Assembly (NCBI GenBank): GCA_045601445.1
Contig: JAZRZQ010000047.1
Location: 1 to 13,313 of the forward strand
Direction: 5' to 3'
DNA: 13,313 nucleotides
Source of the DNA: RGIG5579 sp045601445
GTDB lineage: Bacteria > Bacillota > Clostridia > Oscillospirales > SIG627
The notes beneath the pieces are model-generated. The model made no database searches. It was not told the DNA's origin and saw nothing but the letters and a program-made list of their open reading frames with translations. Positions 1 through 5,558 of this stretch are shown one piece after another. The position numbers were made by a program, and so were the translations under genes. Numbering within the stretch: position 1 is the first letter of the stretch; every line of letters begins with the position of its first letter.

Positions 1-541
1 TGTCGCGCTCGGCCTTCATCTGCTTTTCCATTGCCGATTGGATCTCTCTGGGCGGAACGATGTTCTTCAGCTCCACGCGCGTGACCTTGATGCCCCATTG
101 GTCGGTCGCTTCGTCCAAAAAGCCCGTCATTTGCGCGTTGATCTGATCGCGCGAGGTGAGCGTCGCGTCCAGATCAAGTCCGCCGACGATGTTTCTCAGC
201 GTCGTTGCGGTCAGCGTTTCCAAGGCAGTGATGGGATTGACCACACCGTAAGCGTACGTTTTCGCGTCAAATACCTTGAAATAAACGACCGTGTCGATCT
301 GCATCGTGACGTTATCCTTGGTGATGACGGGTTGCGGCGGGGAGTCGAGCACCTGCTCCTTGAGCGTGATACGCTTGGAGATCTTTTCGAGAACGGGAAC
401 GAGAAAATGAATCCCCGCGCCCCAGGTGGTGCGATATTTCCCCAAAAATTCGATGACAAATTCGCTCGCCTGCGGCACAATGCGGATGCAACTGAGAATC
501 AGAGCGAGCAAAACAACGAGAATGACGACTAAAATTTCCAT
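1..541 (-). CDS. SPFH/Band 7 (stomatin-like) membrane protein, C-terminus cut off
   Basis: The first 180 residues are visible; the gene runs off the left edge. The start at 541 is supported by AAGGAGG at 549-555, 7 bases upstream. Residues 1-19 (MEILVVILVVLLALILSCI) form one hydrophobic span, followed by the typical SPFH entry IVPQASEFVIEFLGKY (20-35). A Band 7 core follows, with ITKDNVTMQIDTVVYFKV and, later, LRNIVGGLDLD and WGIKVTRVELKNIVPP. In known families such proteins (slipin, QmcA, HflK/C relatives) oligomerise on the membrane and organise microdomains or modulate proteases. The exact role here cannot be told. It has its own promoter and lies after the rplL terminator, so it is not part of the ribosomal operon. 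An NfeD-like partner, common for this family, is not visible in the window. Confidence 0.9.
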   Translation of the reverse strand, partial: MEILVVILVVLLALILSCIRIVPQASEFVIEFLGKYRTTWGAGIHFLVPVLEKISKRITLKEQVLDSPPQPVITKDNVTMQIDTVVYFKVFDAKTYAYGVVNPITALETLTATTLRNIVGGLDLDATLTSRDQINAQMTGFLDEATDQWGIKVTRVELKNIVPPREIQSAMEKQMKAERD

Positions 542-572
542 TACGTAGCCTCCTTGATAAGGATTTGATTTT

Positions 573-601
573 ATTATAGTATATTCTCGCAAAAAAATCA
601 A
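573..601 (-). promoter_or_regulatory. Sigma-A-type promoter for the SPFH gene
   Basis: Read on the minus strand, TTGATT (596-601) is followed by a 17-base spacer and a perfect TATAAT (573-578). Transcription would start near 566, giving a leader of about 25 bases before the ATG at 541. The site lies between the rplL terminator and the SPFH start, which fits an independent unit. Confidence 0.7.
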
Positions 602-634
602 TAGCATTGATTTCCACGCGCCCAAAAAACAGCC

Positions 635-675
635 AAAACAAAAAAAGGAAGAGAAGCAAAACACTTCTCTTCCTT
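635..675 (-). terminator. Rho-independent terminator after rplL
   Basis: A perfect 12-bp stem (645-656 with 664-675) with a 7-base loop is followed, on the minus strand, by a U-rich tail read from 646 down to 635. It lies 18 bases after the rplL stop and closes the rplJ-rplL unit. Confidence 0.9.
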
Positions 676-692
676 GCTCTTGGTAAGAAATC

Positions 693-1070
693 TTACTTGA
701 GTTCTGCGGTAGCGCCGGCTTCCTGCAGCTTCTTCTGGATCTCTTCTGCATCGGACTTGGAAACTGCTTCCTTGACCTTGGAGGGGCAGTTCTCAACCAT
801 ATCCTTCGCGTCCTTCAGACCGAGACCGGTGATCTCGCGGACAACCTTGATAACGTCGAGCTTCTTGTCGCCGAAAGCGGTCAGAACAACGTCGAACTCG
901 CTCTTCTCTTCAGCAGCGGCAGCAGCAGCGGGAGCAGCAGCACCGGCAACGGCAACGGGAGCGGCGGAAACGCCCAACTCTTCGTCGAGAGCAGCAACAA
1001 GGTCCTTCATTTCAAGAATGGTAAGGGATTTGATTTCTTCCAGAATCTGGGTGGTCTTTTCAGTAGCCAT
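693..1070 (-). CDS. rplL: 50S ribosomal protein L7/L12
   Basis: 125 residues, the normal length. The N-terminal dimerisation domain (about 1-32, with LEEIKSLTILEMKDLVAAL) is followed by an Ala-rich flexible hinge (about 35-54). The C-terminal factor-binding domain carries the family signature (KKLDVIKVVREITGLGLKDA) and ends in GATAELK. L7/L12 dimers form the stalk with L10 and recruit and stimulate the translational GTPases. The start at 1070 has GGAGGT at 1079-1084, 8 bases upstream. It lies 53 bases after rplJ with no separate promoter seen, so it should be co-transcribed and share the L10 leader control. A strong terminator follows directly; rpoB does not. Confidence 0.98.
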   Translation of the reverse strand: MATEKTTQILEEIKSLTILEMKDLVAALDEELGVSAAPVAVAGAAAPAAAAAAEEKSEFDVVLTAFGDKKLDVIKVVREITGLGLKDAKDMVENCPSKVKEAVSKSDAEEIQKKLQEAGATAELK

Positions 1071-1123
1071 TTTAATTTACCTCCGAATAAATAATGTTTT
1101 TTAGTGTAAAATTGGGAAAAACG

Positions 1124-1639
1124 TTAAGCCTGAGCTTCTTCGCCTGCTTCTTCCTTGTCGATCTTCGCCTGAAGAACGTATGCAAGTCCGTAAAGCGGGC
1201 CCATCATGCTGCCCATGATCTTGCAGAGCATTTCTTCCTTGGAAGGAGTGCTTGCGAGCTCGAGAACAGCTGCCTGGTCGATCACACCGCCGTCAATAAA
1301 GCCGGCCTTGATCTCAAAGGTCTGGATCTTGTCTGCATACTCTTTGAGGATCTTTGCGGGAGCGATGGGATCATTTGCGGAAATTGCCAGAGCGTTCATG
1401 CCTTCCAAATGAGCCTTGATCTCGCCGTATCCGCAAGCTTCACAAGCTCTTCCGGTCATGGAATTCTTGTAAACCTTGTAATCAACGCCTGCTTCGCGAA
1501 GTGCTTTGCGGAGCTGAGTATCCTGCTCAACGGTAATGCCTGCATAGCTGACGAGAACACCGGCAACGGCATTCTGGATCTTTTCAGTCAGCTCGGCACA
1601 CTCTGCCTGTTTCTTTTCAAGAATCTTTGCGCTGGGCAT
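1124..1639 (-). CDS. rplJ: 50S ribosomal protein L10
   Basis: 171 residues, the usual length. The N-terminal part (MPSAKILEKKQAECAELTEKI) and the conserved core VDYKVYKNSMTGRA (rRNA-binding domain) are followed by the helical C-terminal region that binds L7/L12 dimers. A short acidic Ala-rich tail (EEAGEEAQA) ends it. L10 is the base of the ribosomal stalk. The ATG at 1639 is preceded by GGAGGT. It is the first gene after a consensus promoter and an L10-type leader with an attenuator hairpin, so autogenous repression by L10 or the L10-L7/L12 complex is expected from the known family mechanism. Confidence 0.98.
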   Translation of the reverse strand: MPSAKILEKKQAECAELTEKIQNAVAGVLVSYAGITVEQDTQLRKALREAGVDYKVYKNSMTGRACEACGYGEIKAHLEGMNALAISANDPIAPAKILKEYADKIQTFEIKAGFIDGGVIDQAAVLELASTPSKEEMLCKIMGSMMGPLYGLAYVLQAKIDKEEAGEEAQA

Positions 1640-1670
1640 CTTTCTACCTCCATTTCAGATTTTCGACAAC

Positions 1671-1703
1671 AAAAAGGGCATTCCTTCTGCCGAAGAAATG
1701 CCC
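1671..1703 (-). terminator. Attenuator hairpin in the rplJ leader
   Basis: On the minus strand GGGCATTTCTTC and GAAGGAATGCCC form a 12-bp stem with a single G.U pair around a GGCA loop (1676-1703), followed by TTTTTG (from 1675 downward). It is a complete intrinsic terminator placed 32 bases before the rplJ start. Inside a leader this points to transcription attenuation rather than operon end. Confidence 0.85.
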
Positions 1704-1777
1704 GTAACGATTGCCGGTAGGGTTTCCTCGACAGGCAAAATTAAGAGGGAAGACCCTCACCTGTTGTCTTAGGTAAC
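1704..1777 (-). promoter_or_regulatory. L10 ribosomal protein leader (L10-L12 binding RNA)
   Basis: The minus-strand transcript contains the hallmark AGACAACAGGTG (read from 1769 to 1758), then a GAGGG-TCTT-CCCTC hairpin (1745-1758), then GCCTGTCGAGGAAACC (1737-1722). CAGG/CCTG pairing and an enclosing TTGCC/GGCAA stem (1734-1738 with 1711-1715) are possible. These elements match the Firmicutes L10 leader family, which imitates the L10-binding kink-turn region of 23S rRNA. With the adjacent attenuator (1671-1703), excess L10 or its L12 complex is expected to favour termination before rplJ. Confidence 0.88.
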
Positions 1778-1783
1778 GGATGA

Positions 1784-1812
1784 ATTATAACAGATCGAAT
1801 CTGATTTGTCAA
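1784..1812 (-). promoter_or_regulatory. Consensus sigma-A promoter for rplJ-rplL
   Basis: On the minus strand: TTGACA (1807-1812), 17-base spacer, TATAAT (1784-1789), both hexamers perfect. It starts 8 bases after the rplA stop, with no terminator seen between, so rplJL may also receive read-through from the upstream operon. Start of transcription is expected near 1777. Confidence 0.92.
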
Positions 1813-1820
1813 GTAAAACT

Positions 1821-2513
1821 TTACGCAAGCTTTGCGGCGTTGACCTTAACACCGGGGCCCATCGTAGAAGCAACGACACAGCTCTTGATGTACTGACCCT
1901 TCGCTGCGGCGGGCTTCGCCTTGATGATCGCACCCATCAGTGCTTCAAAGTTCTCAGCCAGCTTTTCCATGCCGAAGGACGCCTTGCCGATGGGGCAGTG
2001 GATGATGTTGGTCTTGTCGAGACGGTACTCGATCTTACCGGCCTTTGCATCCTGAACAGCCTTGGCAACGTTGGGGGTAACGGTACCTGCCTTGGGGTTG
2101 GGCATCAGACCCTTGGGTCCGCGCACCTTACCGAGACGGCCGATGACACCCATCATATCGGGCGTGGCAATGACAACGTCAAATTCAAACCAGTTTTCGT
2201 TCTGGATTCTGGCAACCAGATCTTCAGCACCGACGTAATCGGAGCCTGCCTCTTCCGCAGCCTTTACGTTGTCGCCCTTGGCGAATACGAGCGTGCGGAC
2301 CTTTTTACCGGTACCGTTGGGGAGAACAACTGCACCGCGGACCTGCTGGTCAGCGTGACGGCTGTCAACACCGAGACGGACGTGAAGCTCGATGGTCTCA
2401 TCGAACTTTGCTTTTGCGGTTTCAACTACCTTCTCGAACGCTTCCTCTACGTCGTAGAGCTTGGTCGAGTCGATCGCGGCAACACTTGCCTGATACTTCT
2501 TACCTTTTTTCAT
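1821..2513 (-). CDS. rplA: 50S ribosomal protein L1
   Basis: 230 residues, the standard length. It begins MKKGKKYQASVAAID and carries the L1 signatures ELHVRLGVDSRHADQQVRG, LVFAKGD and GRLGKVRGPKGLMPNPKAGT (central RNA-binding/hinge region), ending in TMGPGVKVN. L1 binds the mobile 23S rRNA stalk next to the E site and acts as a translational repressor of its own operon. A candidate L1 target lies upstream of rplK at 2971-3013. The start has AAAGGAG upstream and lies 18 bases after the rplK stop, so the two are translated from one message. Confidence 0.98.
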   Translation of the reverse strand: MKKGKKYQASVAAIDSTKLYDVEEAFEKVVETAKAKFDETIELHVRLGVDSRHADQQVRGAVVLPNGTGKKVRTLVFAKGDNVKAAEEAGSDYVGAEDLVARIQNENWFEFDVVIATPDMMGVIGRLGKVRGPKGLMPNPKAGTVTPNVAKAVQDAKAGKIEYRLDKTNIIHCPIGKASFGMEKLAENFEALMGAIIKAKPAAAKGQYIKSCVVASTMGPGVKVNAAKLA

Positions 2514-2531
2514 GATCTGCTCGCTCCTTTC

Positions 2532-2957
2532 TTACTCTTCCACAGTAACGCCCATGCTGCGTGCGGTTCCTGCGATCATGCTCATGGCAGATTCGATGGA
2601 AGCGGCGTTCAGGTCGGGCATTTTCTGGGTGGCGATGGCACGGAGCTGTTCCTGCGTCAGTTTTGCAACCTTCGTCTTGTTCGGAACGGCAGAGCCGGAC
2701 TCGATGCCGACAGCCTTCTTAACGAGAACGGCTGCAGGGGGAGTCTTGGTGATGAAGGAGAAGGTCCTGTCAGAGTAGATGGTGATGACAACGGGGATGA
2801 TGAGGCCGATGTCATTCTTGGTGCGCTCGTTGAACTCCTTGCAGAAGTTCGGGATTGCGACACCGTGCTGTCCGAGTGCGGGGCCGACAGGGGGGCCGGG
2901 CATTGCCTTTGCAGCCGGAAGCTGGAGCTTGACGTAAGCTACGATTTTCTTTGCCAT
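2532..2957 (-). CDS. rplK: 50S ribosomal protein L11
   Basis: 141 residues from the ATG at 2957 (MAKKIVAYVKLQLPAAKAMP), exactly the usual L11 length. It shows the N-terminal PPVGPALGQHGV motif and the C-terminal rRNA-binding domain with IIPVVITIYSDRTFSFITKTPPA and ending SMGVTVEE. L11 binds the GTPase-associated centre of 23S rRNA. I chose 2957 because AAAGGAG sits just upstream. An in-frame ATG at 3011 would add 18 residues unlike the family and would read through the proposed L1-binding hairpin, so it is rejected. It follows nusG after a structured 101-base spacer. Confidence 0.97.
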   Translation of the reverse strand: MAKKIVAYVKLQLPAAKAMPGPPVGPALGQHGVAIPNFCKEFNERTKNDIGLIIPVVITIYSDRTFSFITKTPPAAVLVKKAVGIESGSAVPNKTKVAKLTQEQLRAIATQKMPDLNAASIESAMSMIAGTARSMGVTVEE

Positions 2958-2970
2958 AATGGTACTCCTT

Positions 2971-3013
2971 TCGTGGTGTATCGGGATCCGAAGTTTTGGA
3001 TTCCCTCCCACAA
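2971..3013 (-). promoter_or_regulatory. Probable L1-binding autoregulatory hairpin in the rplK leader
   Basis: On the minus strand the sequence reads TTGTGGGAGGG, then a small stem-loop, then CCCGATACACCACGA. The outer stem (3008-3013 with 2971-2976) and inner stem (about 2998-3005 with 2983-2989, one bulged A) enclose an asymmetric loop of GA opposite GATACA. This closely resembles the L1 site in 23S rRNA, recalled as GGUGGGAGG facing AAAUACCACC. It lies 13 bases upstream of the rplK start, so bound L1 could block translation of rplK-rplA. Established: L1 represses the L11 operon by this type of mimicry. Inferred: that this hairpin is the site. Confidence 0.75.
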
Positions 3014-3029
3014 CTGCTTGTTGCAGTTA

Positions 3030-3052
3030 TTTAAGCCCTCTCGGGCGTTAAA
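3030..3052 (-). promoter_or_regulatory. GNRA-capped hairpin in the nusG-rplK spacer
   Basis: On the minus strand TTTAA-C-GCCC-GAGA-GGGC-TTAAA forms a 9-bp hairpin with one bulged C and a GAGA (GNRA) loop, directly after the nusG stop. There is no U-tract, so it is not a standard terminator. It is followed by a second 6-bp hairpin (3012-3017 with 3023-3028) that abuts, and partly competes with, the proposed L1-binding stem. It may be an RNA processing or stability element; its function is not known. Confidence 0.45.
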
Positions 3053-3058
3053 CCGAAT

Positions 3059-3589
3059 TTAAAATAACTCGATCCAAGCGGAATCGAGCTCGATCTTGGT
3101 GTTTCTGCCGTGCAGATCGGCAAGCACCTTGACCTTCTTGTAGTCTGCAGAAATCTCCTCGACGATAGCCGAGGAAATGTGCGAGGCCAAAGGGCCTGCA
3201 ATGACGCGAACCTTGTCTCCCACCTGATAGGGAAGTGCCTCGGTCGCGCTTTCCACGCCCAGAGCGGCAACCTCCTCGTCGCTCAATACGACGGGCATCG
3301 ATCCGGGGCCGACAAAGCCGGTTACGCCGGTGGTGTTGCGGACAATGTGCCAGCTCTCGTCGTTCATAATCATTTTGACCAGAACGTAGCTGGGGAAGAT
3401 CTTGCGTTCGGCAACGCCGTCTCCGCCCTCGGCCTCGGGCACCTTCTCCATCGGGATCTTGATCGCGTGGATGAGGTTGCCGACCTTGCGGTTTTCGACG
3501 ATCTTTTCCAGATTGACGGCAACTTTGTTTTCATACCCCGAATAGGTATGCACGACATACCAATGCGGAGTCAGGTTATCTTCAAGCAT
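3059..3589 (-). CDS. nusG: Transcription termination/antitermination protein NusG
   Basis: 176 residues, typical of NusG. The N-terminal NGN domain starts with HWYVVHTYSGYENKV (9-23) and includes RKIFPSYVLVKM (62-73) and VRNTTGVTGFVGP (83-95). A linker leads to the C-terminal KOW domain (about 121-172, GDKVRVIAGPLASH and VKVLADLHGRNTKIELD). NusG binds RNA polymerase, modulates pausing and processivity, and contacts NusE/S10 or Rho. The KOW segment GPLASHISSAIVEEI looks slightly longer than the usual GPF-type loop. AAGGAG precedes the ATG. It sits 20 bases after secE, the classic secE-nusG arrangement. Confidence 0.97.
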   Translation of the reverse strand: MLEDNLTPHWYVVHTYSGYENKVAVNLEKIVENRKVGNLIHAIKIPMEKVPEAEGGDGVAERKIFPSYVLVKMIMNDESWHIVRNTTGVTGFVGPGSMPVVLSDEEVAALGVESATEALPYQVGDKVRVIAGPLASHISSAIVEEISADYKKVKVLADLHGRNTKIELDSAWIELF

Positions 3590-3609
3590 GGTTTACTCCT
3601 TGAAAAGGT

Positions 3610-3867
3610 TTAACCGATCATACCGAGCCAAAGGATCACCTTAGTAAAGGCAAGATCCAATACGCCGATGATCACGCCGCAAACGGCCAGAGCGATCACG
3701 ACGATTCCGGTATCGTGCCAGACCTTGCCGGCGGGATACCAGGAAACCTTTTTCAGTTCACTGCGGTACTCCTTGAAGAAGTTGGCAATGCGCTTGAAAA
3801 AGCCGACTTTGGCCTTCTTTTCCTTTTTCTCGGGAGCGGCTTGGACGGACTTCTTTTCTTCTGCCAT
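3610..3867 (-). CDS. secE: Preprotein translocase subunit SecE
   Basis: 85 residues in the short one-span form usual in Gram-positives. A charged Lys/Glu-rich start (1-22) is followed by the amphipathic surface helix FFKRIANFFKEYRSELKKVSWY, with the diagnostic LKKVSWYP stretch, and one transmembrane helix (about 53-75, GIVVIALAVCGVIIGVLDLAF). SecE clamps the two halves of SecY in the Sec channel. AAAGGAG lies upstream of the ATG at 3867. It is between rpmG and nusG in the normal order. Confidence 0.96.
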   Translation of the reverse strand: MAEEKKSVQAAPEKKEKKAKVGFFKRIANFFKEYRSELKKVSWYPAGKVWHDTGIVVIALAVCGVIIGVLDLAFTKVILWLGMIG

Positions 3868-3893
3868 ATCAATTTCTCCTTTGAAAGGCTTTT

Positions 3894-4043
3894 TTACTTG
3901 GTTTCCTTGTGGGGGGTGTGCTTGCGGCAGAACGGGCAGTACTTGTTCATTTCAAGTCTGTCGGGATCGTTCTTCTTGTTCTTCATCGTGTCGTAATTTC
4001 TCTGCTTGCACTCGGTGCAGGCGAGGGTGATTCTTTCTCTCAT
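3894..4043 (-). CDS. rpmG: 50S ribosomal protein L33, zinc-binding type
   Basis: 49 residues (MRERITLACTECKQRNYDT...), too short for usual ORF lists but clear. It carries two CxxC pairs, C9-C12 and C36-C39 (CTEC and CPFC), forming the zinc ribbon of the C-plus form of L33. The conserved RNYDTMKNKKNDPDRLEMNKYCPFC region is intact (positions 15-39). Bacteria that carry several L33 copies often use zinc-free versions under zinc limitation; only this copy is visible. GGAGG precedes the ATG at 4043. It is the first gene of the rpmG-secE-nusG-rplK-rplA unit, downstream of a consensus promoter. Confidence 0.96.
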   Translation of the reverse strand: MRERITLACTECKQRNYDTMKNKKNDPDRLEMNKYCPFCRKHTPHKETK

Positions 4044-4133
4044 TGTAATCCTCCGAATAATTCCGTGACGGGCACGGTGATTCTCCCTCCATAGAGGCTC
4101 TTTCCATAAAAAAAGACCCCGAGAGGTTTAATC

Positions 4134-4162
4134 ATTATAGCAAAGACGTTTTTGTTTGTCAA
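4134..4162 (-). promoter_or_regulatory. Consensus sigma-A promoter for rpmG-secE-nusG-rplKA
   Basis: On the minus strand: TTGACA (4157-4162), a 17-base spacer, TATAAT (4134-4139), both perfect. Expected start near 4127 leaves a leader of about 84 bases. The leader holds a weak 4-bp hairpin followed by seven T (about 4103-4121) and a CCGTG/CACGG hairpin just before the ribosome binding site; neither is strong enough to be called an attenuator. The 4044-4321 spacer otherwise contains only this promoter and the divergent rimM promoter. Confidence 0.92.
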
Positions 4163-4251
4163 TAGGATTGCGAAAAAAAGAGAAAAAAATGCGTTTGTTC
4201 CGCCGTCGGCAAAAAAAGAGCCCGTTCGTACAAAAAATAGTCAAAAAAGTA

Positions 4252-4281
4252 TTGTGCCGCCGTGTGATTTTATGCTATAAT
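4252..4281 (+). promoter_or_regulatory. Extended -10 promoter for the rimM operon
   Basis: TATAAT at 4276-4281 is preceded by TGC (4273-4275), giving the extended -10 form TGnTATAAT. The -35 region is poor: TTGTGC at 4252-4257 with an 18-base spacer. A second TATAAT at 4284-4289 has no -35 partner. Transcription would begin near 4288, leaving about 34 bases before the rimM start. It diverges from the rpmG promoter. Confidence 0.7.
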
Positions 4282-4321
4282 ATTATAATAATGAAAACAA
4301 ACGCAAACGAGGCATACGATT

Positions 4322-4828
4322 TTGAAGCAAAGCTTTATTGAAGCGGGCAAGATCCGCAATACACACGCTCTGTCCGGAGAGGTGAAAATGGAGTGCTGGC
4401 TCGACGGCGCCCGTCCTCTGGCCGGCATCAAGCATCTGTACCTTTCACGCGAAAAGGAAAATCCGCTGACCCTTTGCGGCGTGCGGGTGCAGGGAGATGT
4501 GCTTCTGGTTCGCTTCGAGGGGATCTCTTCGGTCGAAAAGGCCACCCTTCTCAAGGGCAAAACGCTCTGGGTCGCCCGTGAGGAGATCGACCCCCGCGGC
4601 GACAAGATCTTCTTTTCCGATCTGATCGGCCTTCCCTTGATCGAGCAGACCGACGGTACCGTCTACGGCAAGGTGACACAGGTCACCAGCCGCGGCGCGG
4701 GGGAGCTGCTTGTCATTCGCTCCGAGGACGGGAAGGAGTCCTATTTTCCGATGGTCAAGGATTGGATCGTGACAATTGACACGGACGCGGGAATCGTCGT
4801 GCGTGCCCCGAAAGGACTGTTTGACTGA
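4322..4828 (+). CDS. rimM: Ribosome maturation factor RimM
   Basis: 168 residues, normal for RimM. The N-terminal domain (about 4-85) opens with IEAGKIRNTHALSGEVKM, the family entry motif. The C-terminal PRC-barrel domain (about 95-165) contains FFSDLIGLPLIEQTDGTVYG and ESYFPMVKDWIVTIDTDAG. RimM binds S19 and assists 30S head assembly and 16S processing. The start appears to be TTG at 4322: homology begins there, GAGG (4309-4312) is 9 bases upstream, and no better ATG is in frame. Its stop overlaps the trmD ATG by one base (TGATG), so translation is coupled. The usual upstream rpsP and KH-domain genes are missing. Confidence 0.95.
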   Translation: MKQSFIEAGKIRNTHALSGEVKMECWLDGARPLAGIKHLYLSREKENPLTLCGVRVQGDVLLVRFEGISSVEKATLLKGKTLWVAREEIDPRGDKIFFSDLIGLPLIEQTDGTVYGKVTQVTSRGAGELLVIRSEDGKESYFPMVKDWIVTIDTDAGIVVRAPKGLFD

Positions 4829-5538
4829 TGGCGAAGATTCGGTTTGACGTGATGACGCTTTTCCCCGAATCCGTCGAGGCAATGCTGGGGGAGAGCATCA
4901 TCGGCAGAGCGCGCAAGGCGGGCATCATCGAGGTGTTTGCCCACCAGATCCGCGACTATTCCAAGGACAAGTTCCACCGCGTGGACGACGCCCCCTACGG
5001 TGGCGGCAAGGGGATGCTTCTCAAGCCCGAGCCGATCTGCGACTGCTTCGATGCGATCTGCGCGGGCGCGACGGAAAAGCCCCATACCGTGTATCTGTCT
5101 CCCAAAGGGGCGGTGCTTACGCAGGAGAAGGTTCGCTCTCTGTCCGAGAAAAAACGCATCGTTTTACTTTGCGGCCATTACGAGGGGGTCGACCAGCGCG
5201 CGCTGGACGAGATCGTCGATGAGGAGATCTCCATCGGAGATTACGTTCTCACCGGCGGGGAGCTGCCCGCCGCCGTTCTGATTGATTCCGTCTCCCGTTT
5301 GGTGGAGGGGGTGCTCTCCTCTCCCGAGTGCTACGAAAAAGAAAGTCATTCCGAGGGGCTTTTGGAATATCCTCAGTATACCAGACCCTTCGAATACCGC
5401 TCCCGCTGTGTGCCGGAGGTGCTTTTAAGCGGTCACCACGGCAACATTGAAACATGGCGTCACGAGCAATCGCTTGCCATTACGCGCAAAAACCGTCCCG
5501 ATTTGGCCGAGATCTGGGAGAAAAAGCAGAAAACCTGA
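4828..5538 (+). CDS. trmD: tRNA (guanine-N1)-methyltransferase TrmD (m1G37)
   Basis: 236 residues, a typical length. It starts with IRFDVMTLFPESVEAMLGESIIGRA and has the SPOUT deep-knot AdoMet site: YLSPKGAVLTQ (89-99), LLCGHYEGVDQR (113-124) and SIGDYVLTGGELPA (135-148). The C-terminal part has GLLEYPQYTRP (177-187) and VLLSGHHGNIETWR (198-211). The enzyme methylates G37 of tRNAs that read CNN-type codons and prevents +1 frameshifting. By eye the proposed general-base Asp of E. coli TrmD seems to be Glu172 here; this needs an alignment. It is coupled to rimM by a one-base overlap. rplS, often next, is absent. Confidence 0.97.
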   Translation: MAKIRFDVMTLFPESVEAMLGESIIGRARKAGIIEVFAHQIRDYSKDKFHRVDDAPYGGGKGMLLKPEPICDCFDAICAGATEKPHTVYLSPKGAVLTQEKVRSLSEKKRIVLLCGHYEGVDQRALDEIVDEEISIGDYVLTGGELPAAVLIDSVSRLVEGVLSSPECYEKESHSEGLLEYPQYTRPFEYRSRCVPEVLLSGHHGNIETWRHEQSLAITRKNRPDLAEIWEKKQKT

Positions 5539-5558
5539 ACGAAGAAAGGATATTTTCT

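Noticed and set aside
2958..3011. N-terminally extended L11 starting at 3011
   Set aside because: The extra 18 residues do not fit L11, the ribosome binding site is at 2957, and the region forms the L1-type hairpin.
1806..3062. 418-residue plus-strand ORF antisense to rplA and rplK
   Set aside because: It lies opposite two highly conserved ribosomal protein genes, has no ribosome binding site support, and its length follows from the codon bias of the true genes.
4103..4127. Attenuator in the rpmG leader
   Set aside because: There is a T7 run, but the stem before it is only 4 bp with a wobble pair; too weak to call.
4156..4341. Small basic plus-strand ORF upstream of rimM
   Set aside because: It starts inside the -35 box of the divergent rpmG promoter and runs through the rimM promoter, so it would not be transcribed whole; poly-Lys content comes from A-rich DNA.
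5454..5558. Extended start of the polytopic membrane protein inside trmD
   Set aside because: It would overlap trmD by 85 bases without a ribosome binding site; AAAGGA before 5559 is a good site.
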